Assembly: GCF_028882255.1 (NCBI RefSeq)
Contig: NZ_JARBUY010000002.1
Coordinates: forward strand, 446,342 to 510,341
Source: Maribacter polysaccharolyticus
GTDB lineage: Bacteria; Bacteroidota; Bacteroidia; Flavobacteriales; Flavobacteriaceae
Length of the DNA: 64,000 bases
Direction: 5' to 3'
The stretch's first letter is position 1, and every line of letters begins with the position of its first letter. Below are positions 27,107-35,168 of this stretch, piece by piece. The position numbers were made by a program, and so were the translations under genes. Under the pieces are notes generated by a model. The model saw only the letters and a list, made by a program, of their open reading frames with translations. It searched no databases and was not told where the DNA came from.

Positions 27107-29278
27107 TTACAGTTTTATCTTTACACCGCCATTGATGACAAAACCGTCGACGGGGGCGTAAATGTCCCTAAAGGTGGGGTCGGTGATCGTTCCGGTGTAA
27201 ATGGTGTCGAATTTTGTTTGTCGTGTGTCGGTAAGGTTTTCAAAATTGATGAAGATCGAGAAATTATCCCATAGTTTTTCTACCATAAAGCCCATGAGCC
27301 AATATTGTTTTCCCGTAGCACCGTCATTGAGTTGCTGTGGACTGAAATAGTAAGCCTCCAAGCCCATTTTCAATTTCTCCTCAACTTCGTACATCAGCAC
27401 ATTGTTCAGGCGGTGTTTTGCCACCAACGGATAGGTCGTTGAGGTACCGTTGTAATGTTCATTGACATCGGCATAGGTGTAGCCCACGAACAGTTTAAGG
27501 TCCCCATAGGTGATTTTAGTGTTCGTTTCAACGCCTTTGGTGTCTATATAGCCATTGGGTTGTTGAAATTCATAATAATCATTTGTGGTGGTGGTTAGCA
27601 CCAAGGGGTCATCGACACGGGTGTAAAAGAACAAGGCATTAATGGTGAAAATGGATTTGTCCGAGAGGGCCGTTTTATAATTGAGGTCCAGATTCCCGCC
27701 GATCGATTCTTCGGCATGGGTATTGGCCACGTCTAAAGGCAATACATTTCCGAACTGGATTTTTTCGGCATCTTCCGTAAAAACCGTGGGGGATTTATAA
27801 CCAAGTCCTCCACCGATCCGCATACTCAATTTCTTGTTCAATTTGTACAAGGCGGAAATACGTGGCAAGACAAAAAAGCCGTATTCGTTTTGGTAGTCCC
27901 CCCTGAGTCCCGATTCAAGAATGAATTTTTCCGAAATGTTATAGGTGTTTTGGACAAAAGCACCTACCGTGGTATAGTTGTAATCCACGGCGTCTTCTTC
28001 GGCCACATTGCTTTGGGTGAATTTGTCCGTCCATAAGTTCAATCCACCGATCCATTCGGTCTTTTCGGTCTTGTGGTTGTAATTGGCTTCACTGAATGAG
28101 GCCAATTGGGTTCCGGAAAATTCGAAATCGGGAATTTCAATGTTCCTGTCATAGTAGCTCACACTGTTTTTGAATGCGAATTTGGATTTTTCATCCAAAA
28201 TGCGGTCAAAACCCAATTGGGTACTTAGACGGTCGGTATTGTTTTTTTCGTAGTAGGAATGTATGCTGTCCCCATTACCTTCTATGTATTCGATATCGCC
28301 GCCAATACGTTCTTCCACGGTATTGTTCAACCCAAGATACAGGGTGGTTTTTTCATTGGGATAATAGTAGAATTTCGGGTTGATGGTGTATCGGTTGAAT
28401 TTCGGAATGGCCGTTAGGCCAATGTCGGCGGGATCATAAGGAGTGCCTAAGTTGTAGGAGGCAAATACGGTGGTGCCCACTTTTTCGAATTTTTGTGAAT
28501 AATACCCACTAAGATCCAAGCCCAATGCGGAGGTGCCGTTGATTACGAAACTTATTTCGCGTTCTTCTTCGGGCATTTTTGAGATAAGGTTTACGAGGCC
28601 CGAAATGGCTCCGCCCCCATAAAGTGTCGAAGAAGCCCCTTTGATGACTTCCACCTGTTGTAGATCCAAGGGCGCAATCTGCATTAAACTCAATCCGCCT
28701 GAAAAGCCTGAATACAAGGGGAATCCGTCCCTTAAAATCTGGGTGTATTTTCCGTCAAGGCCTTGAATGCGGATAGAGGAATTGTAACTGGTGGCCGATG
28801 TCTGCTGGGTTTGAATCCCGGTACTTTCATTCAGTAGCATCCTAATATCGCCGGGCTTCATATTTCCTTTTTCCTCCAATTCTTCGCCGGCAATCGATTC
28901 TACCCTAGTGGCAATATTGTCGATGGTACGGCTACTACGGGTCGAAGAAATAACGACTTCCTCCAAATGTTCCCCTTTACTTTCAAGCAGTATGACCAAG
29001 GGTGTCGTGGCCACAAGGGGAAAATTATAGGTTTCTTTCCGGGTTTCATAACCGATATAACTGAAAACGATGATCTGTTCGCCGTCGGGAATGTCCTTTA
29101 ATTCAATGTTGCCATTGATGTCCGCAATGACGCCATTGGTGGTGCCTTGCACAACTGCCGTGGCACCCATTAAGGGTTCTTGTGTTTCGCTGTCTTTTAC
29201 GACCGTTCGTAAAGTGTTCTGACCGAATACCGCTGTTAGGTTGATAAGGGCGATACACAGCATGATGGTTTTTTTCAT
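27107..29278 (-). CDS. TonB-dependent outer membrane receptor
   Basis: A 723-residue receptor with signal peptide MKKTIMLCIALINLTAVFGQ. A carboxypeptidase-D-like domain (about 20-95, TVVKDSETQEPLMGATAVVQGT) precedes the plug (about 110-225, DGFPLYSGFSGGLSLMQIAPLDLQQVEVIKGASSTLYGGGAISGLVNLISK) and a 22-strand-type barrel. It is not SusC-like: it is shorter, and the plug pattern resembles siderophore, cobalamin or metal-complex receptors. The frame is open to 29326, but the start at 29278 gives the proper signal peptide. The small Cys/His-rich protein gene lies 85 bases upstream on the same strand and is likely co-transcribed. The ligand may be a metal or metal chelate (inference). Confidence 0.9.
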   Translation of the reverse strand: MKKTIMLCIALINLTAVFGQNTLRTVVKDSETQEPLMGATAVVQGTTNGVIADINGNIELKDIPDGEQIIVFSYIGYETRKETYNFPLVATTPLVILLESKGEHLEEVVISSTRSSRTIDNIATRVESIAGEELEEKGNMKPGDIRMLLNESTGIQTQQTSATSYNSSIRIQGLDGKYTQILRDGFPLYSGFSGGLSLMQIAPLDLQQVEVIKGASSTLYGGGAISGLVNLISKMPEEEREISFVINGTSALGLDLSGYYSQKFEKVGTTVFASYNLGTPYDPADIGLTAIPKFNRYTINPKFYYYPNEKTTLYLGLNNTVEERIGGDIEYIEGNGDSIHSYYEKNNTDRLSTQLGFDRILDEKSKFAFKNSVSYYDRNIEIPDFEFSGTQLASFSEANYNHKTEKTEWIGGLNLWTDKFTQSNVAEEDAVDYNYTTVGAFVQNTYNISEKFILESGLRGDYQNEYGFFVLPRISALYKLNKKLSMRIGGGLGYKSPTVFTEDAEKIQFGNVLPLDVANTHAEESIGGNLDLNYKTALSDKSIFTINALFFYTRVDDPLVLTTTTNDYYEFQQPNGYIDTKGVETNTKITYGDLKLFVGYTYADVNEHYNGTSTTYPLVAKHRLNNVLMYEVEEKLKMGLEAYYFSPQQLNDGATGKQYWLMGFMVEKLWDNFSIFINFENLTDTRQTKFDTIYTGTITDPTFRDIYAPVDGFVINGGVKIKL

Positions 29279-29363
29279 TACTGATGATTTCGTTAATGTT
29301 GTTGAAAATGAAGCGGTGCGTGGCACCGAAAAGCAAATGGTCTGCGCCGTTAGGCAGTGGTCA

Positions 29364-29690
29364 TCAACGAATTTGTGGGGGCTGCCAAATGGGCATCTCG
29401 AAGCCTGAAAGGAAATTACAATGATACATCGTTACCAAATCCGGTGTTATATCGGTTTGTGGGGGCAACGAAAAATGAACGGTTGTAAGGGTGAACCCCA
29501 CACAGTTTCCGCAGGTAAAAAATGGGGAACAAGAACCTTTGTGTCCGTTGTTTTGATGGTTGTCCTTGTCGTGGTTGTCCACGAGTTCCGTTTGGCAGTT
29601 GTCGCTGTCGGTGCAATTATCGTCCCCACAACATGGTCTTAGGGTAAGCACCAAAGTATAAACGGCTAGTATGAAAGATACCCATTTCAT
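29364..29690 (-). CDS. Small secreted Cys/His/Asp-rich protein (DUF6660-like)
   Basis: A 108-residue protein with a hydrophobic N-terminus (residues 1-16) leading to PCCGDDNCTDSDNCQ, then an Asp/Asn/His-rich stretch (DNHDKDNHQNNGHKGSCSPFFTCGNC). The rest is a short beta-like tail. The eight Cys and several His/Asp residues suggest metal or disulfide chemistry. Proteins of this shape occur beside TonB receptors in Bacteroidota and are called DUF6660 from memory. It precedes the TonB receptor gene. A TATCTTTG element at 29696-29703 (minus strand) lies immediately before the start, so the message may have almost no leader. Confidence 0.75.
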   Translation of the reverse strand: MKWVSFILAVYTLVLTLRPCCGDDNCTDSDNCQTELVDNHDKDNHQNNGHKGSCSPFFTCGNCVGFTLTTVHFSLPPQTDITPDLVTMYHCNFLSGFEMPIWQPPQIR

Positions 29691-29695
29691 GGTTT

Positions 29696-29703
29696 CAAAG
29701 ATA
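29696..29703 (-). promoter_or_regulatory. TAnnTTTG -7 element at the start of the small Cys-rich gene
   Basis: The minus strand reads TATCTTTG, ending five bases before the ATG. If used, transcription would begin at or next to the start codon. No clear -33 box accompanies it. Confidence 0.35.
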
Positions 29704-30122
29704 CGATCTTATTTGAAATTTCATGGGTCTTTGCAAAATTGTTGCCTTGGAGCGAGGTGTAATCAAAGCAGGGGATGGGGATATAAAGTGGGGTATGCAT
29801 TAAAAACCGGGCCCGGGTATGCAAATGTTGGTGCCCTGCCGTATTGATGCCCCTATAAGGTGGGAAGTGGTTAGGGGTTTGAAACGCCGTTCAAGAAAGG
29901 GCTATCAGGGAAACGTTCTTGCCGGTATTTAGAAAAAAGACATGTGTTCAAGTGTAGGAAATAGGTGGGGTATCCCCCCATTACGAACAACGTGGAAGGG
30001 TAGGGTGCAATTGAATTTCGATGTTTTTGGGGTGGAAATAAAATATGATAATTGTTGCCCCAAACACTTGAATAGGAGTATTTTCTATGTTACTTTTATA
30101 GTATGAACAAAATACTAAGAAC
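29704..30122. other. Intergenic stretch without recognised genes
   Basis: It separates the divergent Cys-rich protein and CBM48-HhH genes. Open frames here lack coding character. TTACTTTT at 30090-30097 resembles a -7 element for the rightward gene but is not an exact match. Confidence 0.5.
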
Positions 30123-30764
30123 ATGGCATTAACAAAAACAATTAAAGGTTCACAAACCGAAGTTACATTTACGATTGCAGCGGATGAGGCCCCAAGTGCA
30201 GCACCTATTTTGCTATTGGGCGATTTTAACGATTGGCAGACCAATGACAAAACTTGCCAAATGGATAAAAATGGGAATACGTACCAAAAACGTATAAAAT
30301 TAAAAAACGGGAAAAGGTACGAATATCGATATTTAAGTGAGGATAAAGGATGGTTCAATGACCACGCGGCGGATGCTTATGTGCCTTCCCCTTATGAAGG
30401 TATAGACAATGGGGTGGTTGATTTGACCACGGTACCCGAAAAAAAGAAAGTCGCCAAGAAACCGGTGAAGAAAGCCGTAAAGAAACCGGTTGCGAAAACG
30501 GCAAAGAAAGCCACAAAGGACGATCTTAAAAAAATTGAGGGTATAGGCCCTAAAATTGCGGGCATTTTAACCGAAAAGGGGATAGGGACCTTTAAGAAGT
30601 TAAGCGAATCGCCCGTAAAAGTCCTTGAGGGGATCTTAAAGGAAGCCGGTCCCCGTTATTCCATGCACAAACCCGGTTCTTGGCCCAAGCAGGCGAAATT
30701 GGCGGATCAAGGGAAATGGGACGAATTGAAAAAATTACAGGATAAATTGGATGGGGGGAAATAG
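30123..30764 (+). CDS. CBM48/isoamylase-N-like domain fused to a helix-hairpin-helix DNA-binding-type domain
   Basis: A 213-residue cytosolic protein. Residues about 10-95 form an early-set beta-sandwich (VTFTIAADEAPSAAPILLLGDFNDWQ, then RIKLKNGKRYEYRYLSEDKGWFNDHAADAY), the glycogen-binding-like module seen in branching enzymes and AMPK. A Lys/Ala/Pro/Val-rich linker follows at about 103-135, resembling histone-H1-like tails. Residues about 135-210 carry a helix-hairpin-helix (DDLKKIEGIGPKIAGILTEKGIGTFKKLSES) and a C-terminal helical pair. No catalytic residues are evident. The combination suggests a nucleic-acid-binding protein rather than a glycosidase. A terminator follows directly, so it is monocistronic. 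Function unknown. Confidence 0.85.
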   Translation: MALTKTIKGSQTEVTFTIAADEAPSAAPILLLGDFNDWQTNDKTCQMDKNGNTYQKRIKLKNGKRYEYRYLSEDKGWFNDHAADAYVPSPYEGIDNGVVDLTTVPEKKKVAKKPVKKAVKKPVAKTAKKATKDDLKKIEGIGPKIAGILTEKGIGTFKKLSESPVKVLEGILKEAGPRYSMHKPGSWPKQAKLADQGKWDELKKLQDKLDGGK

Positions 30765-30783
30765 TTTCCCTATCACAGAATCT

Positions 30784-30812
30784 AAAGCCCCAAGAAACAT
30801 CTTGGGGCTTTT
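30784..30812 (+). terminator. Rho-independent terminator after the CBM48-HhH gene
   Basis: The stem AAAGCCCCAAG (30784-30794) pairs with CTTGGGGCTTT (30801-30811) around a six-base loop, and the AAA/TTT flanks make it usable from either side. It begins 19 bases after the stop codon. Confidence 0.8.
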
Positions 30813-31028
30813 GGTTTGTACCCCTTTCTTGATCTGGCACGAAAATGAAAATAGGCCGGGAAACCCTTCCATAGGTTTTAGGAACCCCATGGGGCATTCG
30901 ATTGCAACGGACTTTCCATGGCATGATAGTGTATGTTTCGGGGTGGATCTTCTGCCGTAGTAATGCAAGCAAGGGAAGGGAGAACCATATCAAGGCGGAG
31001 GGCGGATTTTATTTCCGTATAAAAAACA

Positions 31029-31208
31029 TCAATGCTTATGATGGTTTTTCCTATAGGTGAAAACATGGAGGATCAAGGCCACACTGGCCAATAACATCAA
31101 TACGATAACCGCCCAATCGGGAATACTAAAGACAAAACGTTCAATTAAAAGGGTCGCGGAACAGATACCAAGTCCGATCGCCAGGAAAAGTAGATTCTTG
31201 TTTTCCAT
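31029..31208 (-). CDS. Small two-helix membrane protein (59 residues)
   Basis: The frame reads MENKNLLFLAIGLGICSATL, then LIERFVFSIPDWAVI and VLMLLASVALILHVFTYRKN, ending HHKH. It has two hydrophobic segments (about residues 5-21 and 32-50) joined by a short amphipathic loop, and a positively charged His-rich tail, so the C-terminus is probably cytosolic. Similar small hypothetical membrane proteins are common in Flavobacteriaceae. It stands alone on the minus strand. The hydrophobic pattern and codon use support this frame over the overlapping 84-codon frame on the plus strand. No function can be given. Confidence 0.65.
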   Translation of the reverse strand: MENKNLLFLAIGLGICSATLLIERFVFSIPDWAVIVLMLLASVALILHVFTYRKNHHKH

Positions 31209-31517
31209 TTGCGTGCATACGATTTATGATCAGTTTCTAAAAGAATTCGGTAATGTGAACCTCTTCGTGGATAGTAGACCGTTTTGTGCAATACACCTAA
31301 TTTGGGGATAAGGGATTGCACCCCATGACATTACCTCCCATAAATTTGCAATAATATTCGGAGGTAGGCAAATTTGAGGGACTTTTATTCGGAAATTATA
31401 CAACGACCAAAATTCCGGGAGTTTCGGTCGTTGCGATCAGCTTAACTTTTGGATGTCTTCCCGATACCGAAATCACTGCCAATGCCAAAAAGGCAATTGG
31501 GGATGCGTATTGGCTTT
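31209..31517. other. 309-base intergenic stretch with hairpins downstream of the isomerase gene
   Basis: No gene was found. An eight-pair inverted repeat (CAACGACC 31401-31408, GGTCGTTG 31426-31433) lies about 85 bases beyond the isomerase stop and may help end transcription of the minus-strand operon. No classical T-run was seen. Confidence 0.45.
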
Positions 31518-32612
31518 TTAGCTCGGTGGATAACACAGCAATAATTTGGAGCTGCTATCCGATTTTAAGGTGACACTTTCTATGGCGGCCGAGACAAAGA
31601 TCTCATCCCCTTGGGTATAGGTATATTCCTTGCCGTTGCAAAGCAATACCCCTTCCCCTTGGTATACCACGATCACATAGAAGCTTCCGTTGGCCTTTAC
31701 CGTATAGGTACCATCCAAGTACAGTTCGCTCAGGCCGAAACAGTCGGTATGGGTTTTGTTGAAAATGGTGTTGAAGGTAAACTCCTCGGAAGACTCCACG
31801 AGTTGTGGCGCGACCTTCCATTTGGCCAAAGCCTCTTCGAGGGTATAGTCGTCGTAGTGAAAGCAATCGAGCATTGTTTTTTCACCTACTCCTTGATGGA
31901 TCAGTTCATCGGTAATCCGGAGTCCGGCTGGCGTGGTTTTCTCTACCCGCATGGTATAATCGGTGGGTTCCTGGACTTCCATCAAAAAACATCCGCTTCC
32001 GATCGCATGGGGTACCCCTCCATAGATCATAAAGGCATCGCCCGGTTTTACCTCTATTTTATGCAGGCTGTTCAACATGCCTTCTATATCTTGATCGTAG
32101 AAATAGCCTTCCCACTGTTCCCGGGTAACCCCTTTCTTGAATCCCATATAAATGACACTTTTCTCACCATCGATTTCGCGGGTGTTCAATACGTACCAAG
32201 ATTCGGTTTTTCCGAAGGATGAATTTAAAATTTCCTTGGCATAGCGTTTATCGGGATGCACTTGGATCGTTAAGCGTTCTTGGGAATCGAGCATCTTGAT
32301 CAACACTCCGGTAGTACCGAATTTTTCGGCCAGCTTTTCCCCTAGGAACAATTTTTTGTTCGAATCGATCAGTTCTTTTAGCGGTAATAGGCCATTAGGG
32401 GTTTCAACCTTGGTGAGTCCTTCGTCCACGGGTCGGTTCTTGCCTCTGGCGGTAACGGTCGACATGATCCATTCTTCAGGAAAACTGTTATCGACCTCCG
32501 GAGTGTCCTTTTTCCAGTGATCGATCAAGGCACCACCTGAATAGGTGCGCCAAACCCTATTGGAAACTTGTTTTAGGGGTATATGTGCAAATTGCTGTAA
32601 ATCCTTCTCCAT
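31518..32612 (-). CDS. manA: Mannose-6-phosphate isomerase, class I
   Basis: A 364-residue cytosolic zinc enzyme interconverting mannose 6-phosphate and fructose 6-phosphate. Type I hallmarks are LTIQVHPDKRYAKEIL (zinc ligands Gln and His), SFGKTESWYVLNTREI (Glu ligand region) and PGDAFMIYGGVPHAIGSGCFLMEVQEPTDYTMRV (His ligand and cupin core). The C-terminal cupin half ends in a TYTQGDEIFVSAAIESVTLK pattern. It starts two bases after the stop of the NRAMP-like transporter gene, so both are one operon. It could feed mannose released by the GH92 enzymes in this window into glycolysis. Confidence 0.92.
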   Translation of the reverse strand: MEKDLQQFAHIPLKQVSNRVWRTYSGGALIDHWKKDTPEVDNSFPEEWIMSTVTARGKNRPVDEGLTKVETPNGLLPLKELIDSNKKLFLGEKLAEKFGTTGVLIKMLDSQERLTIQVHPDKRYAKEILNSSFGKTESWYVLNTREIDGEKSVIYMGFKKGVTREQWEGYFYDQDIEGMLNSLHKIEVKPGDAFMIYGGVPHAIGSGCFLMEVQEPTDYTMRVEKTTPAGLRITDELIHQGVGEKTMLDCFHYDDYTLEEALAKWKVAPQLVESSEEFTFNTIFNKTHTDCFGLSELYLDGTYTVKANGSFYVIVVYQGEGVLLCNGKEYTYTQGDEIFVSAAIESVTLKSDSSSKLLLCYPPS

Positions 32613-32614
32613 TT

Positions 32615-33877
32615 TTATTGTATTAATTCCATTACTCCTTTAATTCCCGATACCGAGGTGAAAATAGCGAACAATAGGATCAGTGCCAAAATAATATTGG
32701 ATCCCAAGCCTGCTTTGTGTTCCCCCATAAGATCCTTACGGTTGACCAGATAGAAGATACTTATCACGGTAAGGGGCAATATAATCGCATTCAAGGCCTG
32801 TGAGATGATCATGACGAATACGGGCTGTGCATTGAATATGGGAACGACCAAGCCCAATAAGGAGATCAAAAAGACGATAAGCCTGTATTTCGGCAAGCTC
32901 ATATCGCGTTCAGATTCGTTATAGTCGCAAATGAGCCAAGGAAGCATCAAGATATTCGGAAATTGGGAGGACACTCCAGCCGAAACGATCCCTACGGCAA
33001 ATATGGAGGTGGCAAAACTACCGGCCAAGGGCTGCAAAAGCTCGATCATTTGTGAGGCTTTGGATAGCTGTATCCCCTCCACGTGCAACGTTCCCGCGGC
33101 AGCGGCCATTATGGAGCCACTGATGATGAACATCAGGGTTACCGAAAAAAGGGCGTCGTTCCGTTGTTTTTTTAAATCGGCCAATTCCCAACCCGCTTCT
33201 TTTACCAAGGTGGTCCTGATAATGAAAAGACCCGAAAAAACCGTTGTTCCGATCATAGAGGCAATAATCAAAAATGGACTTTCATTACCTCTTAGCGTTT
33301 CGGGTACATTGGGGATAAGTCCTTTTAAGATTTCCAAAGGAGGGGGCATCATGATGAAAAAATTGAGAATAAAGCTGGCGGACATGATGGCCACGATGAC
33401 CGCCAAGGCCCTTTCGAAAAATTCGGTTTTCCCGTTCCAGAAGATGAAATAGACCATGGTTATAAAGAACAGGGCAAAGTAGAGCGGTGAAATACCACCA
33501 TCCACTATGGTTGTTGACCATTCGTAGCAGATATCCGCCACGATACCCATAACCCCCATGACACTACCACAAACCCCTACGGTAAGGGCGATGATAAAGA
33601 AAATACCCACGGCAGGGTGTATATGTTTTTTAAAGGCCTGAAGTGCTGTTTCCCCGGTCACCAAGGTAAATCGACCGTATAGGTTGATCATGAAAAATGT
33701 GGTAAGGCAAGAGGCAAGGATCGTCCAGAGCAATGTCATGCCATAGTCGGCACCTGCCTTTGCCATTGAGGTAACGCTTCCGGTCCCAATGTTTAATCCA
33801 AGTAAGAAAATTCCGGGTAAAAATAGTGCGATGTAGGCGGAGAGTTTAGATCGCCAGGTTTTTTTTTCAGATTGCAT
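32615..33877 (-). CDS. NRAMP-related membrane transporter lacking the canonical metal motifs
   Basis: A 420-residue protein with about 11 membrane helices and NRAMP-like order (FLPGIFLLGLNIGTGSVTSMAKAGADYGMTLLW as TM1, LYGRFTLVTGETALQAFKK, and TTVFSGLFIIRTTLVKEAGWE as TM6). True NRAMP Mn/Fe carriers have DPGN in TM1 and a Met-Pro-His type motif in TM6. Here TM1 reads LNIGTGS and the TM6 methionine motif is absent, so the substrate may not be a transition metal. It is translationally close to the mannose-6-phosphate isomerase. A TATTTTTG -7 element (33893-33900, minus strand) lies 15 bases before the start. The NRAMP fold is likely; the substrate is open. Confidence 0.8.
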   Translation of the reverse strand: MQSEKKTWRSKLSAYIALFLPGIFLLGLNIGTGSVTSMAKAGADYGMTLLWTILASCLTTFFMINLYGRFTLVTGETALQAFKKHIHPAVGIFFIIALTVGVCGSVMGVMGIVADICYEWSTTIVDGGISPLYFALFFITMVYFIFWNGKTEFFERALAVIVAIMSASFILNFFIMMPPPLEILKGLIPNVPETLRGNESPFLIIASMIGTTVFSGLFIIRTTLVKEAGWELADLKKQRNDALFSVTLMFIISGSIMAAAAGTLHVEGIQLSKASQMIELLQPLAGSFATSIFAVGIVSAGVSSQFPNILMLPWLICDYNESERDMSLPKYRLIVFLISLLGLVVPIFNAQPVFVMIISQALNAIILPLTVISIFYLVNRKDLMGEHKAGLGSNIILALILLFAIFTSVSGIKGVMELIQ

Positions 33878-34234
33878 TTACGATGATGGTTTCAAAAATA
33901 TTAAGCATGAGGGTTATCTAGCCAGAAGACCTGGACTACAGCTATTTTATGATTAAAGTAACCGATGTTCGAAGATAATCCTCTATGCGGAATAAAAATA
34001 ATAAATCCGCTTTCTTGTACCTTTGATATCCGGCCCCATTGGGCTGCCCCTATACGGTCCGATTTAGGCTAGGGCCCAAGTTTGGGCAATTTCCCACGCC
34101 TTTTGGGAGCAAAGGACCTTGATGTTCTTTCGGGATCCTCCTATTTATTTATAATGAATATGGATTCATTGGGAGCGGATTTTTTCCCTTTCGGTTTTCG
34201 TTTTTTTTTTGGGCTTGGGGAAGGGTTTCCCTTT
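33878..34234. other. 357-base intergenic stretch with promoter element for the NRAMP-isomerase operon
   Basis: No gene was found. On the minus strand TATTTTTG (33893-33900) matches the Bacteroidota -7 consensus. A run of about ten Ts occurs near 34200-34210, close to the end of the AraC gene. Confidence 0.45.
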
Positions 34235-35143
34235 TCAGTTACAACCGGTTCTGAATTCCAAAGGCGATAGGTTTACCTTGCTTTTGAACAACTTGCTAAA
34301 GGATTGTGGGTGTCCGAAACCCAGTCCATAGGCGATTTCACTGACCGAAAGTTCGGTGTTCGCCAATTTTTCCTTGGCTTTGGCAATCAACTTTTCGTGA
34401 ATGTGTTGTTGGGCATTCAGTCCGGTAAGCGATTTGAGCAAACTGCTCAGGTAGGAAGGTGAAAAATGCAATTTGTCTGCCAGGTACTGTACGGTAGGCA
34501 GTCCGGTATCGATCGTTTGCTCTTCATTGAAATAGGCGTCCAGCAATGCTTCGACCTTGGTCAGGACCGTATGGTTTTCTTTCTTACGGGTAATGAATTG
34601 GCGTTGGTAGTACCGGTTCGCGTATTGGAGCAAAAGTTCGATGTGCGCTATAATGATATCCTGGCTAAAGGCATCCATGTTGGTCGCGATCTCTCGTTGT
34701 ATCTGCAATAAAATCCCTTCAAGGGTCGCCTCCTCCTTTTCCGACATAAAAAGGGCCTCGTTTATGGCATAACCGAAGAAATCATGCTCCCTAATGGATT
34801 TGGCCAAGGAGGTCTTCCAAAAAAAATCGGGATGGAGTAACAACAGCCATCCCGAGGGTTTCATCCGGGCCCTATGGTTCGGTACGATGCTTAAGCGTTG
34901 CCCAGGCGCGATAAAAGACAAAATTCCCCCATCAAAATCATATTCTTGTTGCCCGTAACGAAGGGTGCCCACATTTCTTTTGATGCCTACGGAATAAAAA
35001 TCAAAGATCCAATGTTCCCCGATGTACTCGGGAAGGATTTTTGCTTCCCCATAATCGACCAGACTTACCAGGGGGTGCAACGGGGGTGTCAATCCCCTTA
35101 CGCGGTGAAACTCACTTATGGTTTTTATCCTTCGGACCTTCAT
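34235..35143 (-). CDS. AraC-family transcriptional regulator
   Basis: A 302-residue regulator. An N-terminal cupin-like sensing domain (about residues 1-185, HWIFDFYSVGIKRNVGTLRYGQQEYDFDGGILSFIAPGQ) is followed by two helix-turn-helix motifs (VQYLADKLHFSPSYLSSLLKSLTG at about 220-243, and ELSVSEIAYGLGFGHPQSFSKLFKSKVNLSP at about 264-294). The adjacent SDR gene on the same strand and the divergent MFS gene are the natural targets, a common cassette in which AraC controls a detoxifying reductase and an efflux pump. The effector is unknown. Confidence 0.93.
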   Translation of the reverse strand: MKVRRIKTISEFHRVRGLTPPLHPLVSLVDYGEAKILPEYIGEHWIFDFYSVGIKRNVGTLRYGQQEYDFDGGILSFIAPGQRLSIVPNHRARMKPSGWLLLLHPDFFWKTSLAKSIREHDFFGYAINEALFMSEKEEATLEGILLQIQREIATNMDAFSQDIIIAHIELLLQYANRYYQRQFITRKKENHTVLTKVEALLDAYFNEEQTIDTGLPTVQYLADKLHFSPSYLSSLLKSLTGLNAQQHIHEKLIAKAKEKLANTELSVSEIAYGLGFGHPQSFSKLFKSKVNLSPLEFRTGCN

Positions 35144-35168
35144 GGTTTAAAGATATTAAAGATATTGT

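Noticed and set aside
29981-30358. 125-codon frame on the minus strand
   Set aside because: It overlaps the CBM48-HhH gene and lacks coding character in its unique part.
30430-30520. Tandem DNA repeat or CRISPR-like array
   Set aside because: The repeated character comes from a Lys/Pro/Ala/Val-rich protein linker; repeat units are short, in frame and without spacers.
31057-31311. 84-codon frame on the plus strand
   Set aside because: The opposite strand encodes a better-formed two-helix membrane protein, and this frame has no protein-like pattern.
31611-32222. 203-codon frame on the plus strand
   Set aside because: Antisense to mannose-6-phosphate isomerase, whose zinc-ligand motifs are complete.
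32931-33452. 173-codon frame on the plus strand
   Set aside because: Antisense to the NRAMP-like transporter gene; composition follows the helices read backward.
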